A DNA stretch of 45,229 bases from Flavobacteriaceae bacterium (GCA_021648445.1 JAKISU010000007.1:1-45229); one strand, 5' to 3'. Shown: positions 8,274 through 16,575, counted from the stretch's first letter. The notes: a model not told the origin generated them from the sequence alone. Program-made: numbers and translations.

Positions 8274-8930
8274 ATGATGGGAAATCTAAAACGTATATGG
8301 ATGGTTCTTTTTGTGGTAGGAATCATACCTCTTTATTCTGCCTCCGGTCAACAAATGCAAAAAGTAAAAAAGGTAATTGTGATTGATCCCGGACATGGAG
8401 GAATAGATTCCGGAGCCATTGGGATAAATGAACTAAAAGAAAAGGATATAGTATTGGAAATTGCAATGGAGATGCTAAAATGGAATAAGACGGTATTAAA
8501 TAATAGGTATGATATTTATTTGACAAGATATTCTGATACGTTGATTTCCTTATCTCACAGAGCAAAGTTGGTAAACATAGTTCAACCTGACCTGCTTATA
8601 TCCTTACATGGTAATCATTCTGTAAATCCTAAAGCGAAAGGTATTGAAGTTTTTGTATATAATAATATTGATACAAAAAGCAAAAACGGGAGACAGTCTG
8701 TTAAAATGGCTAACTATATTATAAAACAATTGGGTGAAAAGTTGGGGTATAGAACTCGTGGGGTTAAAAAAGAAAATTTTCAGGTACTTAGAGAAACGAT
8801 TAATACCTGTCCTGCTGTTCTTATTGAGCTGGGATTTTTATCTAATAAAGATGAAGTGGATTATTTAAAAAAGGAACAAAATATAAATGTACTGGCATTG
8901 GCTATTTTAATGTCAATTAAAATCAAATGA
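8274..8930 (+). CDS. N-acetylmuramoyl-L-alanine amidase
   Basis: 218-aa Amidase_3 (AmiC-type) zinc enzyme that cleaves the bond between MurNAc and the stem peptide. Signal peptide to about residue 25 (ends YSASGQ). Motifs: VIDPGHGGIDSGAIG (first zinc His), KEKDIVLEIA (zinc Glu), LLISLHGNHS (zinc His) and CPAVLIELGFLSN (catalytic Glu). All expected metal and catalytic residues are present. It is divergent from traE, so it could open the peptidoglycan for the conjugation machine or the neighbouring secretion machine; this is inferred from position only. Two adjacent ATGs (8274, 8277) make the start ambiguous by one codon. Confidence 0.92.
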   Translation: MMGNLKRIWMVLFVVGIIPLYSASGQQMQKVKKVIVIDPGHGGIDSGAIGINELKEKDIVLEIAMEMLKWNKTVLNNRYDIYLTRYSDTLISLSHRAKLVNIVQPDLLISLHGNHSVNPKAKGIEVFVYNNIDTKSKNGRQSVKMANYIIKQLGEKLGYRTRGVKKENFQVLRETINTCPAVLIELGFLSNKDEVDYLKKEQNINVLALAILMSIKIK

Positions 8931-8931
8931 C

Positions 8932-9030
8932 ATGAAAGAAATACTTTTTAGTATTGTAATTAACATAAAGGAAATTATTTTAATGGTTTTTAAAGAAATT
9001 TATGAGTTTTTTAAAAACCTTAAAGATTAA
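8932..9030 (+). CDS. Possible 32-aa amphipathic peptide
   Basis: Short frame beginning one base after the amidase stop: MKEILFSIVINIKEIILMVF, then KEIYEFFKNLKD. It has a regular hydrophobic/charged pattern and would be translated by re-initiation. No family recognised. It could be chance in AT-rich DNA; the tight spacing is the only positive evidence. Confidence 0.3.
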   Translation: MKEILFSIVINIKEIILMVFKEIYEFFKNLKD

Positions 9031-9072
9031 AATAATTCACTTTTTTTTAATAGTTAGTAAAAGATACAATTA

Positions 9073-10203
9073 CTAACCAAGCACTGTACTTAACGTAAAC
9101 ATTGGCAAATACATAGCTATCAAAATAACAGCAACCAAAGCCCCTAAAAAGATAATGATCAAAGGCTCTAACACTGTACTTAGCATCTTAGATTTGTATT
9201 GAATTTCATCATTATACTGGGTAGTTAATCGTTCAAATATAAATTCATTTTGATTGGTTTCTTCTGCTACTTTAAGTAGTGAAATCATTTTAGCATCAAA
9301 AATAGAATGCTCTTTTAAACTCTCACTTAGACTATTTCCTTGTAAAATTTTTGATTCAATATGTTGTAATGCTGTTTGTAAGGGGTAAAAATCAATCATT
9401 TTTTTTGTTAACTGTATGCTATTCAATACCGGGACTTTAGCTGTTGTCAACAATGCTACTGCTTGTGTAAACTGACCTATATACATTTTACGTACCAGAT
9501 CTCCAATAAATGGAATTTTCAACAACAACTTAGAGGCAACTTTTCTATACCATATCTTTTTTGAAATAATCTTTCGCAATACAAAAATTAATACTAAAAG
9601 CAGCAACGCTGCCCAAAAATAACGTTGGAATAGATTTGAAGTGGCTACTACCATTTTTGTAAGCCAAGGTAACTCTACTTGATTTTGGTTAAATATATCT
9701 GCAAACATGGGTACTACATAGTGTAACATAAATAAAACTGCTAACATAGCAGTAATCAATACCACTATAGGATAAGATAAGGCATTCAATACTGTTCTTC
9801 GTTGTTCATTACGTCTTCTAAAGAATAAACCCAACTCTTTGGTTACTTTTTGTAATGTCCCTGTTTCTTCTCCTATTTTTAAAGAATAATATTCATACTC
9901 TGTAAAGTCTTTACTGTTTTTAATACTTTCTGAAAAGGGAGTTCCGTCAAGAATAGTATTAACCATCGTTTCTAATAATTCTTTATCTGTACGTTTTTTT
10001 TGTTCGTTCGCAATGAGTACCAATGCTTCTTTTAAGTTGATCCCTGCATTTAATAATACACTTAACTCAGTATAAAAAGCTTCTTTCTTTTTGTTGGAAA
10101 AGGAATTACCAAACCCTGTGATTTCTGTTTTGAGTAATTTTTCAAGATCAAAATTATTGACTTGTCTTTTTTGAGTTTTTATATTCTCTAATTTAAATGC
10201 CAT
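9073..10203 (-). CDS. Type II secretion / pilus inner-membrane protein GspF (PilC-like)
   Basis: 376-aa GspF/PilC-family platform protein. The two family repeats are visible: FYTELSVLLNAGINLKEAL (about residue 43) and FTQAVALLTTAKVPVLNSIQ (about 245), each followed by ALVLI- or KMID-type helices. Membrane helices lie near 143-165, 195-212 and 345-370. It would anchor the GspE ATPase encoded far away at 33.7-35.1 kb. It overlaps the preceding prepilin gene by 11 bp and ends the minus-strand arm. Family assignment is secure; whether it serves secretion or a pilus is not decided by sequence. Confidence 0.88.
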   Translation of the reverse strand: MAFKLENIKTQKRQVNNFDLEKLLKTEITGFGNSFSNKKKEAFYTELSVLLNAGINLKEALVLIANEQKKRTDKELLETMVNTILDGTPFSESIKNSKDFTEYEYYSLKIGEETGTLQKVTKELGLFFRRRNEQRRTVLNALSYPIVVLITAMLAVLFMLHYVVPMFADIFNQNQVELPWLTKMVVATSNLFQRYFWAALLLLVLIFVLRKIISKKIWYRKVASKLLLKIPFIGDLVRKMYIGQFTQAVALLTTAKVPVLNSIQLTKKMIDFYPLQTALQHIESKILQGNSLSESLKEHSIFDAKMISLLKVAEETNQNEFIFERLTTQYNDEIQYKSKMLSTVLEPLIIIFLGALVAVILIAMYLPMFTLSTVLG

Positions 10204-10669
10204 TGTTATTTATATAATAGGATGCGTCTTTGCTTGTATAAATGAATATCTTTTTATCTGCTATTTCTTTTGATAATTGTAATTCTATAGCATCAATATG
10301 TTTTTCTTTTACCGGATTACCATCCAAATATGTTGTTGTTTTAAAAATAGGAACATTCATGGTGTCTTTATTCCGGATTATATAATCTTCTTTAAAAGTA
10401 TATAGCACTGTATCTATTTCAGAAATACAATGTAATTGTTGTTTAGTATTGTTATAAAACAAGCGGTGCTTGTTGAAATCTTGCCATAGTGCTCTTTCCA
10501 GTAATCTTATTTCTGTTGTTTGGTTATTATTAGTTTGAATAATCTTTAGTTGTTTTTGTACCAAACTTAAAATAAGCATTGTCAAGCTGATTACAATTCC
10601 TGAAATGACCAATACTACTAACATTTCTGCTAACGTAAATGCTTTTACTTTTTTATTGAGCGTTATCAT
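10193..10669 (-). CDS. Prepilin-like minor pseudopilin
   Basis: 158 aa with a type IV prepilin leader: basic NKKVKA followed by FTLAEMLVVLVISGIVISL. Cleavage would fall between Ala and Phe of KAFTLAE rather than the usual Gly-Phe, with Glu at +5 kept. After the hydrophobic helix comes a globular domain of about 110 aa with many Asn/Gln/Lys. GspJ- or PulG-like, part of the tip or shaft of the pseudopilus. It overlaps its neighbours by 17 bp (upstream gene) and 11 bp (GspF), so the set is tightly coupled. Confidence 0.75.
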   Translation of the reverse strand: MITLNKKVKAFTLAEMLVVLVISGIVISLTMLILSLVQKQLKIIQTNNNQTTEIRLLERALWQDFNKHRLFYNNTKQQLHCISEIDTVLYTFKEDYIIRNKDTMNVPIFKTTTYLDGNPVKEKHIDAIELQLSKEIADKKIFIYTSKDASYYINNNGI

Positions 10670-11168
10670 TTATAATTTTTTTAGTAATGGTTTTCTTAGC
10701 TCCTGTCTTGTCGTTAGGTAGGCTTGTTTGTACAGCTTCAACAATAACATATAAAATATTGTTTTCCGTTTGTTGCAAAAATGAAATATGCCAATCTTTG
10801 AAATCTTCTTGATACTTTACTCCAATTATATCATGTTGATACAAATACATTAATTTGTTTATATGTGTATCTATTGAATGGGTATTACTTTTTATGGTGG
10901 ATTTAAAAACATTGTTCAAGGTCAAAGAAGCAATAGTGAAAACTATAATAATAAGTACGGAGGCAACTAAGACTTCTATTAAAGTTGAGGCTTTTAGTTT
11001 TCTAGATTCCTGTTCTTGATTTTCTATCAGAAATACATATTTGCAAAACCCTTCTACTGAGCCTGTATTGAGCCCTTCGCCTCTCGACTCCGCTCGAGAT
11101 GACGCGCTCAGGGGGACATTTTTCTGCAAAGGCAAAACTTTAATAATGTATTTCAATAATACAACCAT
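10653..11168 (-). CDS. Prepilin-like protein with a repeat-extended leader
   Basis: About 171 aa from the ATG at 11168, which overlaps the upstream gene by 16 bp. The prepilin motif KASTLIEVLVASVLIIIVF begins only about 60 residues in; usual leaders are 5-25 residues. The extra leader includes VPLSASSRAESRGEGLNTGS, encoded by a GC-rich dispersed repeat at 11051-11116. Either the repeat landed in the leader and is tolerated, or a later start is used; I see no Met between the repeat and the motif. GspI/PilV-like minor pseudopilin is the best guess. Confidence 0.65.
   Translation of the reverse strand: MVVLLKYIIKVLPLQKNVPLSASSRAESRGEGLNTGSVEGFCKYVFLIENQEQESRKLKASTLIEVLVASVLIIIVFTIASLTLNNVFKSTIKSNTHSIDTHINKLMYLYQHDIIGVKYQEDFKDWHISFLQQTENNILYVIVEAVQTSLPNDKTGAKKTITKKIINDNAQ
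11051..11116 (-). repeat. GC-rich dispersed repeat inside a prepilin gene
   Basis: Contains CTCGACTCCGCTCGAG and, next to it, CTGAGCCTGTATTGAGC. The second part matches the reverse complement of the repeat at 12449-12490 (CTGAGCCTGTGCTGAGC). Both are far richer in GC than their surroundings. Confidence 0.6.
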
Positions 11169-12424
11169 TTTGCTACTTTTTGTTGGGTGTTTTTTAGTGA
11201 TAAACCGCAATATTGTTGTGGTAGGTCACTATTTAATATTTTGCCGTTATAGATATGATTTTTATAGACTGAGCCAAATTGATTGGCAATAAAACCTTTG
11301 GTATAGATACTGCCTTTTACTGTTCCTTTGAGTTCAATATTCTGATTACAATATACTTCACCTGTAATAACTGTATTTTCTTCCAGTACTATTTGTGGTT
11401 TATAATTATCGGTTCTATCTTTTGTTATAAAAGCTATGATACCTTTGAGTTCAGTATTTTTATGGATAATAATTTGATTTATTTCTTCATTGTTGTTTTG
11501 TTTTATCGCTTTCTCTTTTTCAATAAGCACTAAAGCTGTTGGGTAAATCAATTCGCATTTTTTGCCTACTGTAATTTTTTTAGTTGCCAATCCTTGAAAG
11601 TTTCCGCTAACTTTATCTAAAATTTCTATTTGCGGTGCTATTAAAATGACATCTTTAAGTTTTGCTGATGGATATACTTTTATCTTTATAGTTGAATGAA
11701 TCACAATATTACCCGTCAACGCTACAAAACGTAAGTCTATTGAAGTATTGCTACTTATAATTTTGGTTGCCTCTGAAAAGGAATTAACCAATCTCGTATT
11801 TTCTTCTAACTCAATAAATACATTACTTTCTTTTGATAGTATTTCATTGGCAATTGTTTTTAAATAATTGGCATTTAAAATTTTAGGCAATCTATCATTA
11901 CTTTGACTGATACTTCCATAAATGAGTTGCTGTCCCATATAGGAATGCCCCGCAATAGTACCGCGTTTTACGCCTTGCTCCGGTAAATAAGTGTTGCCTT
12001 CAATACGGGTATTGCCAACTAGTACTAATGGCTGATTGGTATTTTGAAGATACAAGCCTGTTTTTTGTTGTTGAAAACCGCCCAACAAAGCTGTTTTTGT
12101 AAATGTTTCTTTTCCTTTTGTTGAAGTTATTGTTGTTATATCAAAAATGCCCCAATGTGACTTGTTTGCTGTTGTTTCAATTTTATTTTCTGCTGAAGCT
12201 AATATTACAGCTTGCTCATTATTAGGTATTTTATGTACTGCCAGATAATCAAAACTTTGATTTACAGCATGAACTACTTCTTGAAAGAACAAACCTTTTA
12301 TACGTAGTTTTCCTTGAATATAGGTAAGACCAATAAATGCAAAGACCAATAAGGCAATGACCACCGAAATAAAAATGGTGTATTGCAGGGCTCCAGCTTT
12401 GAGTTTTATGTTATAGAAATTCAT
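11153..12424 (-). CDS. Pilin-like N-terminus with beta-helix domain, unknown function
   Basis: 423 aa. The N-terminus (basic start, then LQYTIFISVVIALLVFAFIG) resembles a prepilin or PilX/GspK-type transmembrane helix but lacks a clear cleavage site and Glu+5. The rest is rich in short beta repeats built from TxIxGxxY-like units, for example NTRIEGNTYLPEQG, NTVITGEVYCNQNIELKGTV and KGSIYTKGFIANQ. This is reminiscent of bactofilin or other beta-helix proteins. It sits between the PilP-like gene and the prepilins, where GspK/PilX would be expected. I do not recognise the family; a structural part of the pseudopilus base or tip is plausible. Confidence 0.55.
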   Translation of the reverse strand: MNFYNIKLKAGALQYTIFISVVIALLVFAFIGLTYIQGKLRIKGLFFQEVVHAVNQSFDYLAVHKIPNNEQAVILASAENKIETTANKSHWGIFDITTITSTKGKETFTKTALLGGFQQQKTGLYLQNTNQPLVLVGNTRIEGNTYLPEQGVKRGTIAGHSYMGQQLIYGSISQSNDRLPKILNANYLKTIANEILSKESNVFIELEENTRLVNSFSEATKIISSNTSIDLRFVALTGNIVIHSTIKIKVYPSAKLKDVILIAPQIEILDKVSGNFQGLATKKITVGKKCELIYPTALVLIEKEKAIKQNNNEEINQIIIHKNTELKGIIAFITKDRTDNYKPQIVLEENTVITGEVYCNQNIELKGTVKGSIYTKGFIANQFGSVYKNHIYNGKILNSDLPQQYCGLSLKNTQQKVAKWLYY

Positions 12425-12448
12425 TTGTGTAATATATTAATCCCATCC

Positions 12449-12490
12449 TAACTTCCTACTTCGGCTTCGCTCAGCACAGGCTCAGGAAGG
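12449..12490. repeat. GC-rich dispersed repeat, intergenic copy
   Basis: Lies between the PilP-like gene and the beta-helix pilin gene. Shares TGAGCCTG(T)nnTGAGC with the copy at 11051-11116. Many such elements occur in flavobacterial genomes (my recollection, not checked here). Confidence 0.55.
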
Positions 12491-12500
12491 ACTTTTAAAA

Positions 12501-12974
12501 TCATTTGGCTATAGAAAAAGATTGTTGCTGCCCTTGAAATCTTAATACTACTTGTTTGTTAGAACCTCGTAGTAATTTTACTTCTTTATGGGTATTATTT
12601 TTCTTAAAAAAATATTGTTGTCCGTCAATATTGATTAAAAAAACTTGTTGTTGCTTTCTTTTTGAAGAAACCAAGCCTTTATAGATTATTGCCGGAAATG
12701 GTGTTTTTGGAGTTTTTCGTGTAGTCCTAATGACTTTTTTGGCTTTTACCACCTTCTTTTTAGATAATTTATCTAAAAAAGGGTCTCTATAATCAGTATT
12801 AATGGTAAAAGTTTCTGATTCTTTGACTAGTTGTGGTTTAAAACTATTTGATGCTATTACCGTTTGTCGTTTTTCTTTATTCGGATTAACCGTCGAAAAG
12901 ATACGATAGCCCAAAATACTCCAAACCAATAATACGGCAGTTAATAAAATATAGGTGTTCTTTTTGTTTTTCAT
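12501..12974 (-). CDS. GspC/PilP-like inner-membrane protein
   Basis: 157 aa with one N-terminal membrane helix (about 8-26), a variable linker, the motif YRDPFLDKL (compare the xNPF of PilP/GspC), a Lys-rich stretch, and a small C-terminal beta domain (IIYKGLVSSKRKQQQVFLIN ... QQYFFKKN). In GspC and PilP this homology-region domain binds the periplasmic N-domains of the secretin. First gene of the minus-strand arm. Assignment rests on topology and the short domain pattern, so it is moderate. Confidence 0.5.
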   Translation of the reverse strand: MKNKKNTYILLTAVLLVWSILGYRIFSTVNPNKEKRQTVIASNSFKPQLVKESETFTINTDYRDPFLDKLSKKKVVKAKKVIRTTRKTPKTPFPAIIYKGLVSSKRKQQQVFLINIDGQQYFFKKNNTHKEVKLLRGSNKQVVLRFQGQQQSFSIAK

Positions 12975-13003
12975 GAATATAGTTTATATCGTCTTTACGA
13001 GGA

Positions 13004-13035
13004 GTCTTATCACGAGCCTTAGCGAGTGATAAGAC
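13004..13035. repeat. Hairpin repeat upstream of the minus-strand arm
   Basis: Perfect 10-bp inverted repeat GTCTTATCAC / GTGATAAGAC with a 12-base loop, in the gap just upstream of the PilP-like gene. GC-rich flavobacterial-style dispersed palindrome; may lie in the 5' region of the operon. Confidence 0.5.
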
Positions 13036-13068
13036 GACGTGTTAAACTCTTAATTTAATTACCAAACC

Positions 13069-13233
13069 TAGTGTCAAGTCAAGCATAAAATAACGCACCA
13101 AATTTTGCTCTTTTTTGTTTTTACTCATCATAAAAAGGTTCACGTAGCTACGGCTATGCTTACTTTTTCTTATTTCGTAAAAATCAAAAAATAGCCACAA
13201 CTTATACATCATTTCACACTTGACTTGACACTA
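13069..13233. mobile_element. MITE-like element, 165 bp
   Basis: Bounded by perfect 15-bp terminal inverted repeats TAGTGTCAAGTCAAG / CTTGACTTGACACTA, with partial matching inwards to about 23 bp (ends in TAAAAT versus TGAAAT). Too short to encode a transposase. Interior is mostly AT-rich with one short palindromic stretch around GTAGCTACGGCTA. No clear target-site duplication. The surrounding 12975-13509 stretch holds no convincing gene. Confidence 0.55.
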
Positions 13234-13378
13234 ACCGACTATTACAAATAGATTGCCACAGTATTTGCTTTTGGCGAATACTTCGCAAAGACTTTTAGAC
13301 TATACTTCGACAATACTACCATTGACGTAACTTTTTTAAGTTGTTGATTTCTAGAAAGGTACTTATAACACCCCTAAA

Positions 13379-13394
13379 GTCCCCTCTAGGGGAC
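13379..13394. repeat. Short GC palindrome
   Basis: GTCCCCTCTAGGGGAC: 7-bp arms with a 2-base centre, preceded by ACCCCTAAA. Another dispersed palindrome in this repeat-rich gap. Confidence 0.45.
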
Positions 13395-13509
13395 AATCCT
13401 TTAAATCACCATATATAAAATTGATTTCATTTCTATTTTTAAACGTCATTTTCATACGCTGGTTTTAATTTTAAAACTCCACTCTCGAACGGACATTTAA
13501 TATATTAGG

Positions 13510-13869
13510 TTACTCAACAACAAACCCATTGGTAGCATATACCGTTTCATAAGCTGAATTTAACGCTTTTACACGCCATTCATAGTTACTGACTGGCAAT
13601 GAATCTAATGTAAAATCAATTTTTTGTATCAATGTGTCTTTTAGTATTTGACTTGCATTAGAAAAATTTGGTTTAGCTATCTGAAACTGATAGTCTGTAG
13701 CTCCATTAAGTGCTTCCCAGTTAAAAGTAATTGTTGCACCAGTTTTGAGTATCACATTTTCTGAAGGTGCGAATAAGTTTATTGCATCATTTGTAATGTT
13801 TTGTTCATTGATGATCTCTTCACAACTGAACATAAAAACCAATATAAGGATAGCAATTATTTTTTTCAT
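13510..13869 (-). CDS. Small lipoprotein with fibronectin-like domain
   Basis: 119 aa. Lipoprotein signal peptide MKKIIAILILVFMFSCEE (lipobox MFSC). The mature part is a single beta-sandwich-like unit with FNWEALNGATDYQFQIAKP and NYEWRVKALN, the Trp/Tyr pattern of fibronectin type III-like domains. An IS1-family element lies directly upstream and separates it from the repeat element at 14682-14711, which sits upstream of Rhs units elsewhere in the window. It may have been an envelope partner of the Rhs or secretion genes; no specific function recognised. Confidence 0.65.
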   Translation of the reverse strand: MKKIIAILILVFMFSCEEIINEQNITNDAINLFAPSENVILKTGATITFNWEALNGATDYQFQIAKPNFSNASQILKDTLIQKIDFTLDSLPVSNYEWRVKALNSAYETVYATNGFVVE

Positions 13870-13878
13870 TTTTTATCT

Positions 13879-14639
13879 GTTTAACAACTCTTATAGAGTC
13901 AATGAGATTTTACCTTTTTTATATAGTTGGTTTGTGTTAAAAGCCCAAAAATAAATGTTGACAACTGCTTCTAACATTTCAATACTTTTTGAAAAGCAAA
14001 TTGTTTTTCTAGACAAACGTTTTAAATGTGTTCTTAAACTCAAATGAAAACGCTCTATAGTATTGGTTTGATATTTCCTAGCTCGATGAATTTCTTTAGG
14101 AATCAAACCTTTATAGTTTGGCAAACTATCTGTATAAATTCTATTAGGATTTAAACACAATACCTGATAGATTGAATTTTTCATATTTTCATTGGTTCTT
14201 CTACCTACACAAAAACTGATAACAAATTTTGTTTTTCTATTAATTATATACGAAACGTAACAATACTTCATTCCTTTCATTTTTATACTCAATTCGTCAG
14301 CTTCATAAATTTGATCTGTTTCATAAAAAGCTGGCCATTGTAAACTTTTTGCAATTTTTAAAGTCTTCGAAATAACTGTTGTTTTTGAAATTGTTAATAT
14401 TCTTGAAATATCTCTAATACCACAGCTATTGACAATTAGTTTTACAATTTTTTCGTTAGTATTCTTTTTATAGGCATTATAAGTATATACTTCTTGTTGA
14501 TTATGGTTACAATACTTACACAAATAGCGTTGTTTCCCATTTGTCTGAAAACCATTTTTTATACAAATACTATCACACTTTTTACAATTCATAGCTTTAT
14601 TATTGTTCATAGCTATGACAAATAAAAGCTGTTTTAAGC
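13879..14639 (-). mobile_element. IS1-family insertion sequence (ends approximate)
   Basis: About 760 bp, the usual size for IS1. Imperfect terminal inverted repeats near GTTTAACAACTCTTATAGAG (left) and the reverse complement of the right end (GCTTAAAACAGCTTTTAT), about two thirds identical. TTTTTAT occurs on both sides (13870-13876, 14646-14652) and could be a target duplication, but this does not fit the repeat ends exactly, so the boundaries are uncertain by several bases. Confidence 0.6.
13891..14610 (-). CDS. IS1-family transposase (single ORF)
   Basis: 239 aa. N-terminal zinc finger (CKKCDSICIKNG ... RYLCKYCNHNQ), a helix-turn-helix around GIRDISRILTISKTTVI, then a DDE domain with EADELSIK (first Asp), YTDSLPNYK (second Asp) and NTIERFHLSLR (Glu). 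All three acidic residues are present, so the enzyme looks intact. One continuous frame rather than the InsA/InsB frameshift of classical IS1. The start may be 14610 or the ATG at 14592. Confidence 0.85.
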   Translation of the reverse strand: MNNNKAMNCKKCDSICIKNGFQTNGKQRYLCKYCNHNQQEVYTYNAYKKNTNEKIVKLIVNSCGIRDISRILTISKTTVISKTLKIAKSLQWPAFYETDQIYEADELSIKMKGMKYCYVSYIINRKTKFVISFCVGRRTNENMKNSIYQVLCLNPNRIYTDSLPNYKGLIPKEIHRARKYQTNTIERFHLSLRTHLKRLSRKTICFSKSIEMLEAVVNIYFWAFNTNQLYKKGKISLTL

Positions 14640-14681
14640 AATAAATTTTTATGATTTAATTTGAGTACTACATTTACGTAT

Positions 14682-14711
14682 AAACGGTTCACTTTTCTTA
14701 ACAAATGGTAA
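14682..14711. promoter_or_regulatory. AAATGGT element, copy 3
   Basis: 30-bp element with half-sites AAACGGT and AAATGGT whose starts are 21 bp apart and an identical 14-bp spacer. Nearly identical to copies at 16546-16575 and 32646-32675. The region 14611-14955 holds this element, a fragment of repeat B and no gene. Confidence 0.65.
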
Positions 14712-14723
14712 TATATATTTTAC

Positions 14724-14738
14724 CCACTAATTTGACCC
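14724..14738. repeat. Repeat B core, copy 3
   Basis: CCACTAATTTGACCC, the 15-bp core shared with 14867-14899 and (one mismatch) 24950-24982. It lies 12 bp after the AAATGGT element, so the two repeats that flank Rhs units elsewhere are directly next to each other here. Confidence 0.5.
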
Positions 14739-14866
14739 AGCAAGTTTTGACAAAGTCACTATAGTGCGATCTAAGAAACTTTTATTATTAAAAACAAGGC
14801 ATATTATGACATGATAATTAATTTTGTAAATATTAAATTATTGATTATTAGGTGTTTATGTTTTTG

Positions 14867-14899
14867 TAATTAATTAACCACTAATTTGACCCGCGACCA
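14867..14899. repeat. Repeat B, copy 1
   Basis: 33 bp, 31 of 33 identical to 24950-24982, downstream of the putative immunity gene of the displaced Rhs tip. The other copy is at the 3' end of the immunity-like gene of the main Rhs operon. Confidence 0.6.
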
Positions 14900-14955
14900 G
14901 TTAGTTTATTTTTGTGTTTATCTAAGCATGGAAAATATTTCCGCGTCAGCGGGTA

Positions 14956-15450
14956 CTACTGTTCTTTAACAAAAACATCTTTAGATATATTAGTCTTTTT
15001 CTTTATAATTTTAACCTTTCCTTCATTTGTTATTCCTTTTAAATATATGATATCTTCAATAACTCCATTCAATAAATTATTACCATAATTAGTAAACTTA
15101 GCATTAAAATAAAATGTGCCATTTCCAACTGTATCTATAAAAATATTGTGACTTGTATTTTTAATAGACTCTAAGTCTAAAGCTTCTTTTTGAGTTGTTA
15201 CATAAAAAAAAGTGTATCTTTTATCTATATCGGATAATTTCAAATCATCTAATCCAAGATTATATTTAATTTCGCCCAAAATATCCTGATTTATAGTCAC
15301 TGTATCTTGGAATTCAAAAAATGTGATTTGTGATTCACTTTTAAATTGAGACGTATCTTTCAAAACTTCACCAGAAATATCTTCCTTTGGCTTTGTATTG
15401 CATGAAATTAAAATTATCAAGAACACTAAAAAATAATTAAGTCTATTCAT
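14956..15450 (-). CDS. Lipoprotein, candidate immunity protein of the displaced Rhs tip
   Basis: 164 aa with a lipoprotein signal ([20 protein letters not shown], lipobox ILISC). The mature domain mixes beta strands and charged helices; no family recognised. It starts inside the last codons of the displaced Rhs tip (8-bp overlap), the classical place for an immunity gene. As a lipoprotein it would protect in the periplasm or at the outer membrane. Function is inferred from position only. Confidence 0.55.
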   Translation of the reverse strand: MNRLNYFLVFLIILISCNTKPKEDISGEVLKDTSQFKSESQITFFEFQDTVTINQDILGEIKYNLGLDDLKLSDIDKRYTFFYVTTQKEALDLESIKNTSHNIFIDTVGNGTFYFNAKFTNYGNNLLNGVIEDIIYLKGITNEGKVKIIKKKTNISKDVFVKEQ

Positions 15451-16360
15451 GAGATTTTCGTATTGAATCTAAAATTCTTTCAGATTGTTTTCTAAGTCTT
15501 GCTGTATCTTTTGGGAAAGCTTCAATAGAATCAGTTACTGTAGTTATTCTTAGACCACTATTCCCATAAGGTGGTACTATATTAGCAGGTTTCTTTATTG
15601 CAAATTTTATTTTTTCAGGCACATTCTTAGCTTCCTCATTTACAGTTTTTTCCATTGTAGAACTATTAAGGTCTAAATCTTCAACACGAGTAAAAAATTC
15701 AACGATGTCTCTAAGAAATCTTAAAAAAATATTATTTGTTGGCACTCCACCACCACTAACAAAAGTCAAATCATCATAATCAATAGAATGACTACTACCT
15801 GTACCTAAACCTTCACCAGCTCTACCGCCAACATCAGGTCCCTCTATTGTAAAGCTAGGAGAATCATCAGTAAAAAAACTAGAACTACTAGAGCTACTAG
15901 ATGCAGTCACAACAACTTCATCTAAAAGGTTTGAAACACCACTTCCGACTGCCGTACCCGGCCCGCTATAAACGTTTGTTGGTGGGTCTGGGTCTGTTCC
16001 TCCTGCCTCTCCAAACATTCCAAAAGAATCATCAAATAGAGATTTATTAGCCATTCTTCTACTAAATTCATCATCACCTCCAATAGAACCAAAGGGTGCC
16101 ATCCCATCAGGGTCAATAAAATAGATTGGATTATCAAACGCATAATTGTATGGGCTATGTCTTGTCATTAGTTCTGCCAAAGGGTCTATATTCATCCATC
16201 TTCCTAAAGCTGGGTCATAATTTCTTGCAGAAACATCATACCATTCCAAACCGAGTTCATCTTGTAATTCCTTACCACCAAATCCCATCTTTTGTGCTAC
16301 ACTATTCCCATTGGAACTCACCACATTATTATAGCCTTTATGCTTCAGTCCAAAAGGATA
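15443..16360 (-). pseudogene. Displaced Rhs tip (5'-truncated Rhs core plus variable C-terminus)
   Basis: Reading frame that begins inside the Rhs core: [42 protein letters not shown] and [10 protein letters not shown] match the core of the intact Rhs protein at 25577-29503 (YPFGLEHKGYNN, LGRWMSPDPL). The frame is stopped by TAA at 16379-16381, just before the homology, and the first usable starts are GTG codons at 16324-16327. After the core comes a variable region of about 215 aa with a Ser run and Gly/Asp-rich linkers, unrelated to the intact protein's tip. This is an orphan tip: a reservoir for recombination or a decayed gene. No nuclease or other toxin motif is recognised. Confidence 0.75.
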
Positions 16361-16545
16361 TAACTTTATGCGTTTTTTTTACAACTAGCTACCTTTTTAT
16401 CACTTCCATTTTCAAAAACTCTAAAAAAAAGCCTAATCTCAAAGAACGTTTGTTAACAGTGTAAATATAAAAAATATTTTTGCTTTTATCTACCTTGATT
16501 TATGCATTTACCGCTTGAGCTAGTTTGTGTCATACATTTTCGGGT

Positions 16546-16575
16546 AAATGGTTCACTTTTCTTAACAAATGGTAA
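16546..16575. promoter_or_regulatory. AAATGGT element, copy 1
   Basis: Two AAATGGT half-sites with starts 21 bp apart, upstream of the displaced Rhs tip. On the minus strand a less strict match continues for about 25 bp (TTTA, CG, then ATGACACA shared with the copy at 32646-32675). Confidence 0.65.

Noticed and set aside
9053-9077. Terminator after the gspF-like gene
   Set aside because: A perfect 8-bp inverted repeat (GTTAGTAA / TTACTAAC) exists, but it overlaps the stop codon and is followed on the transcript by A rather than T.
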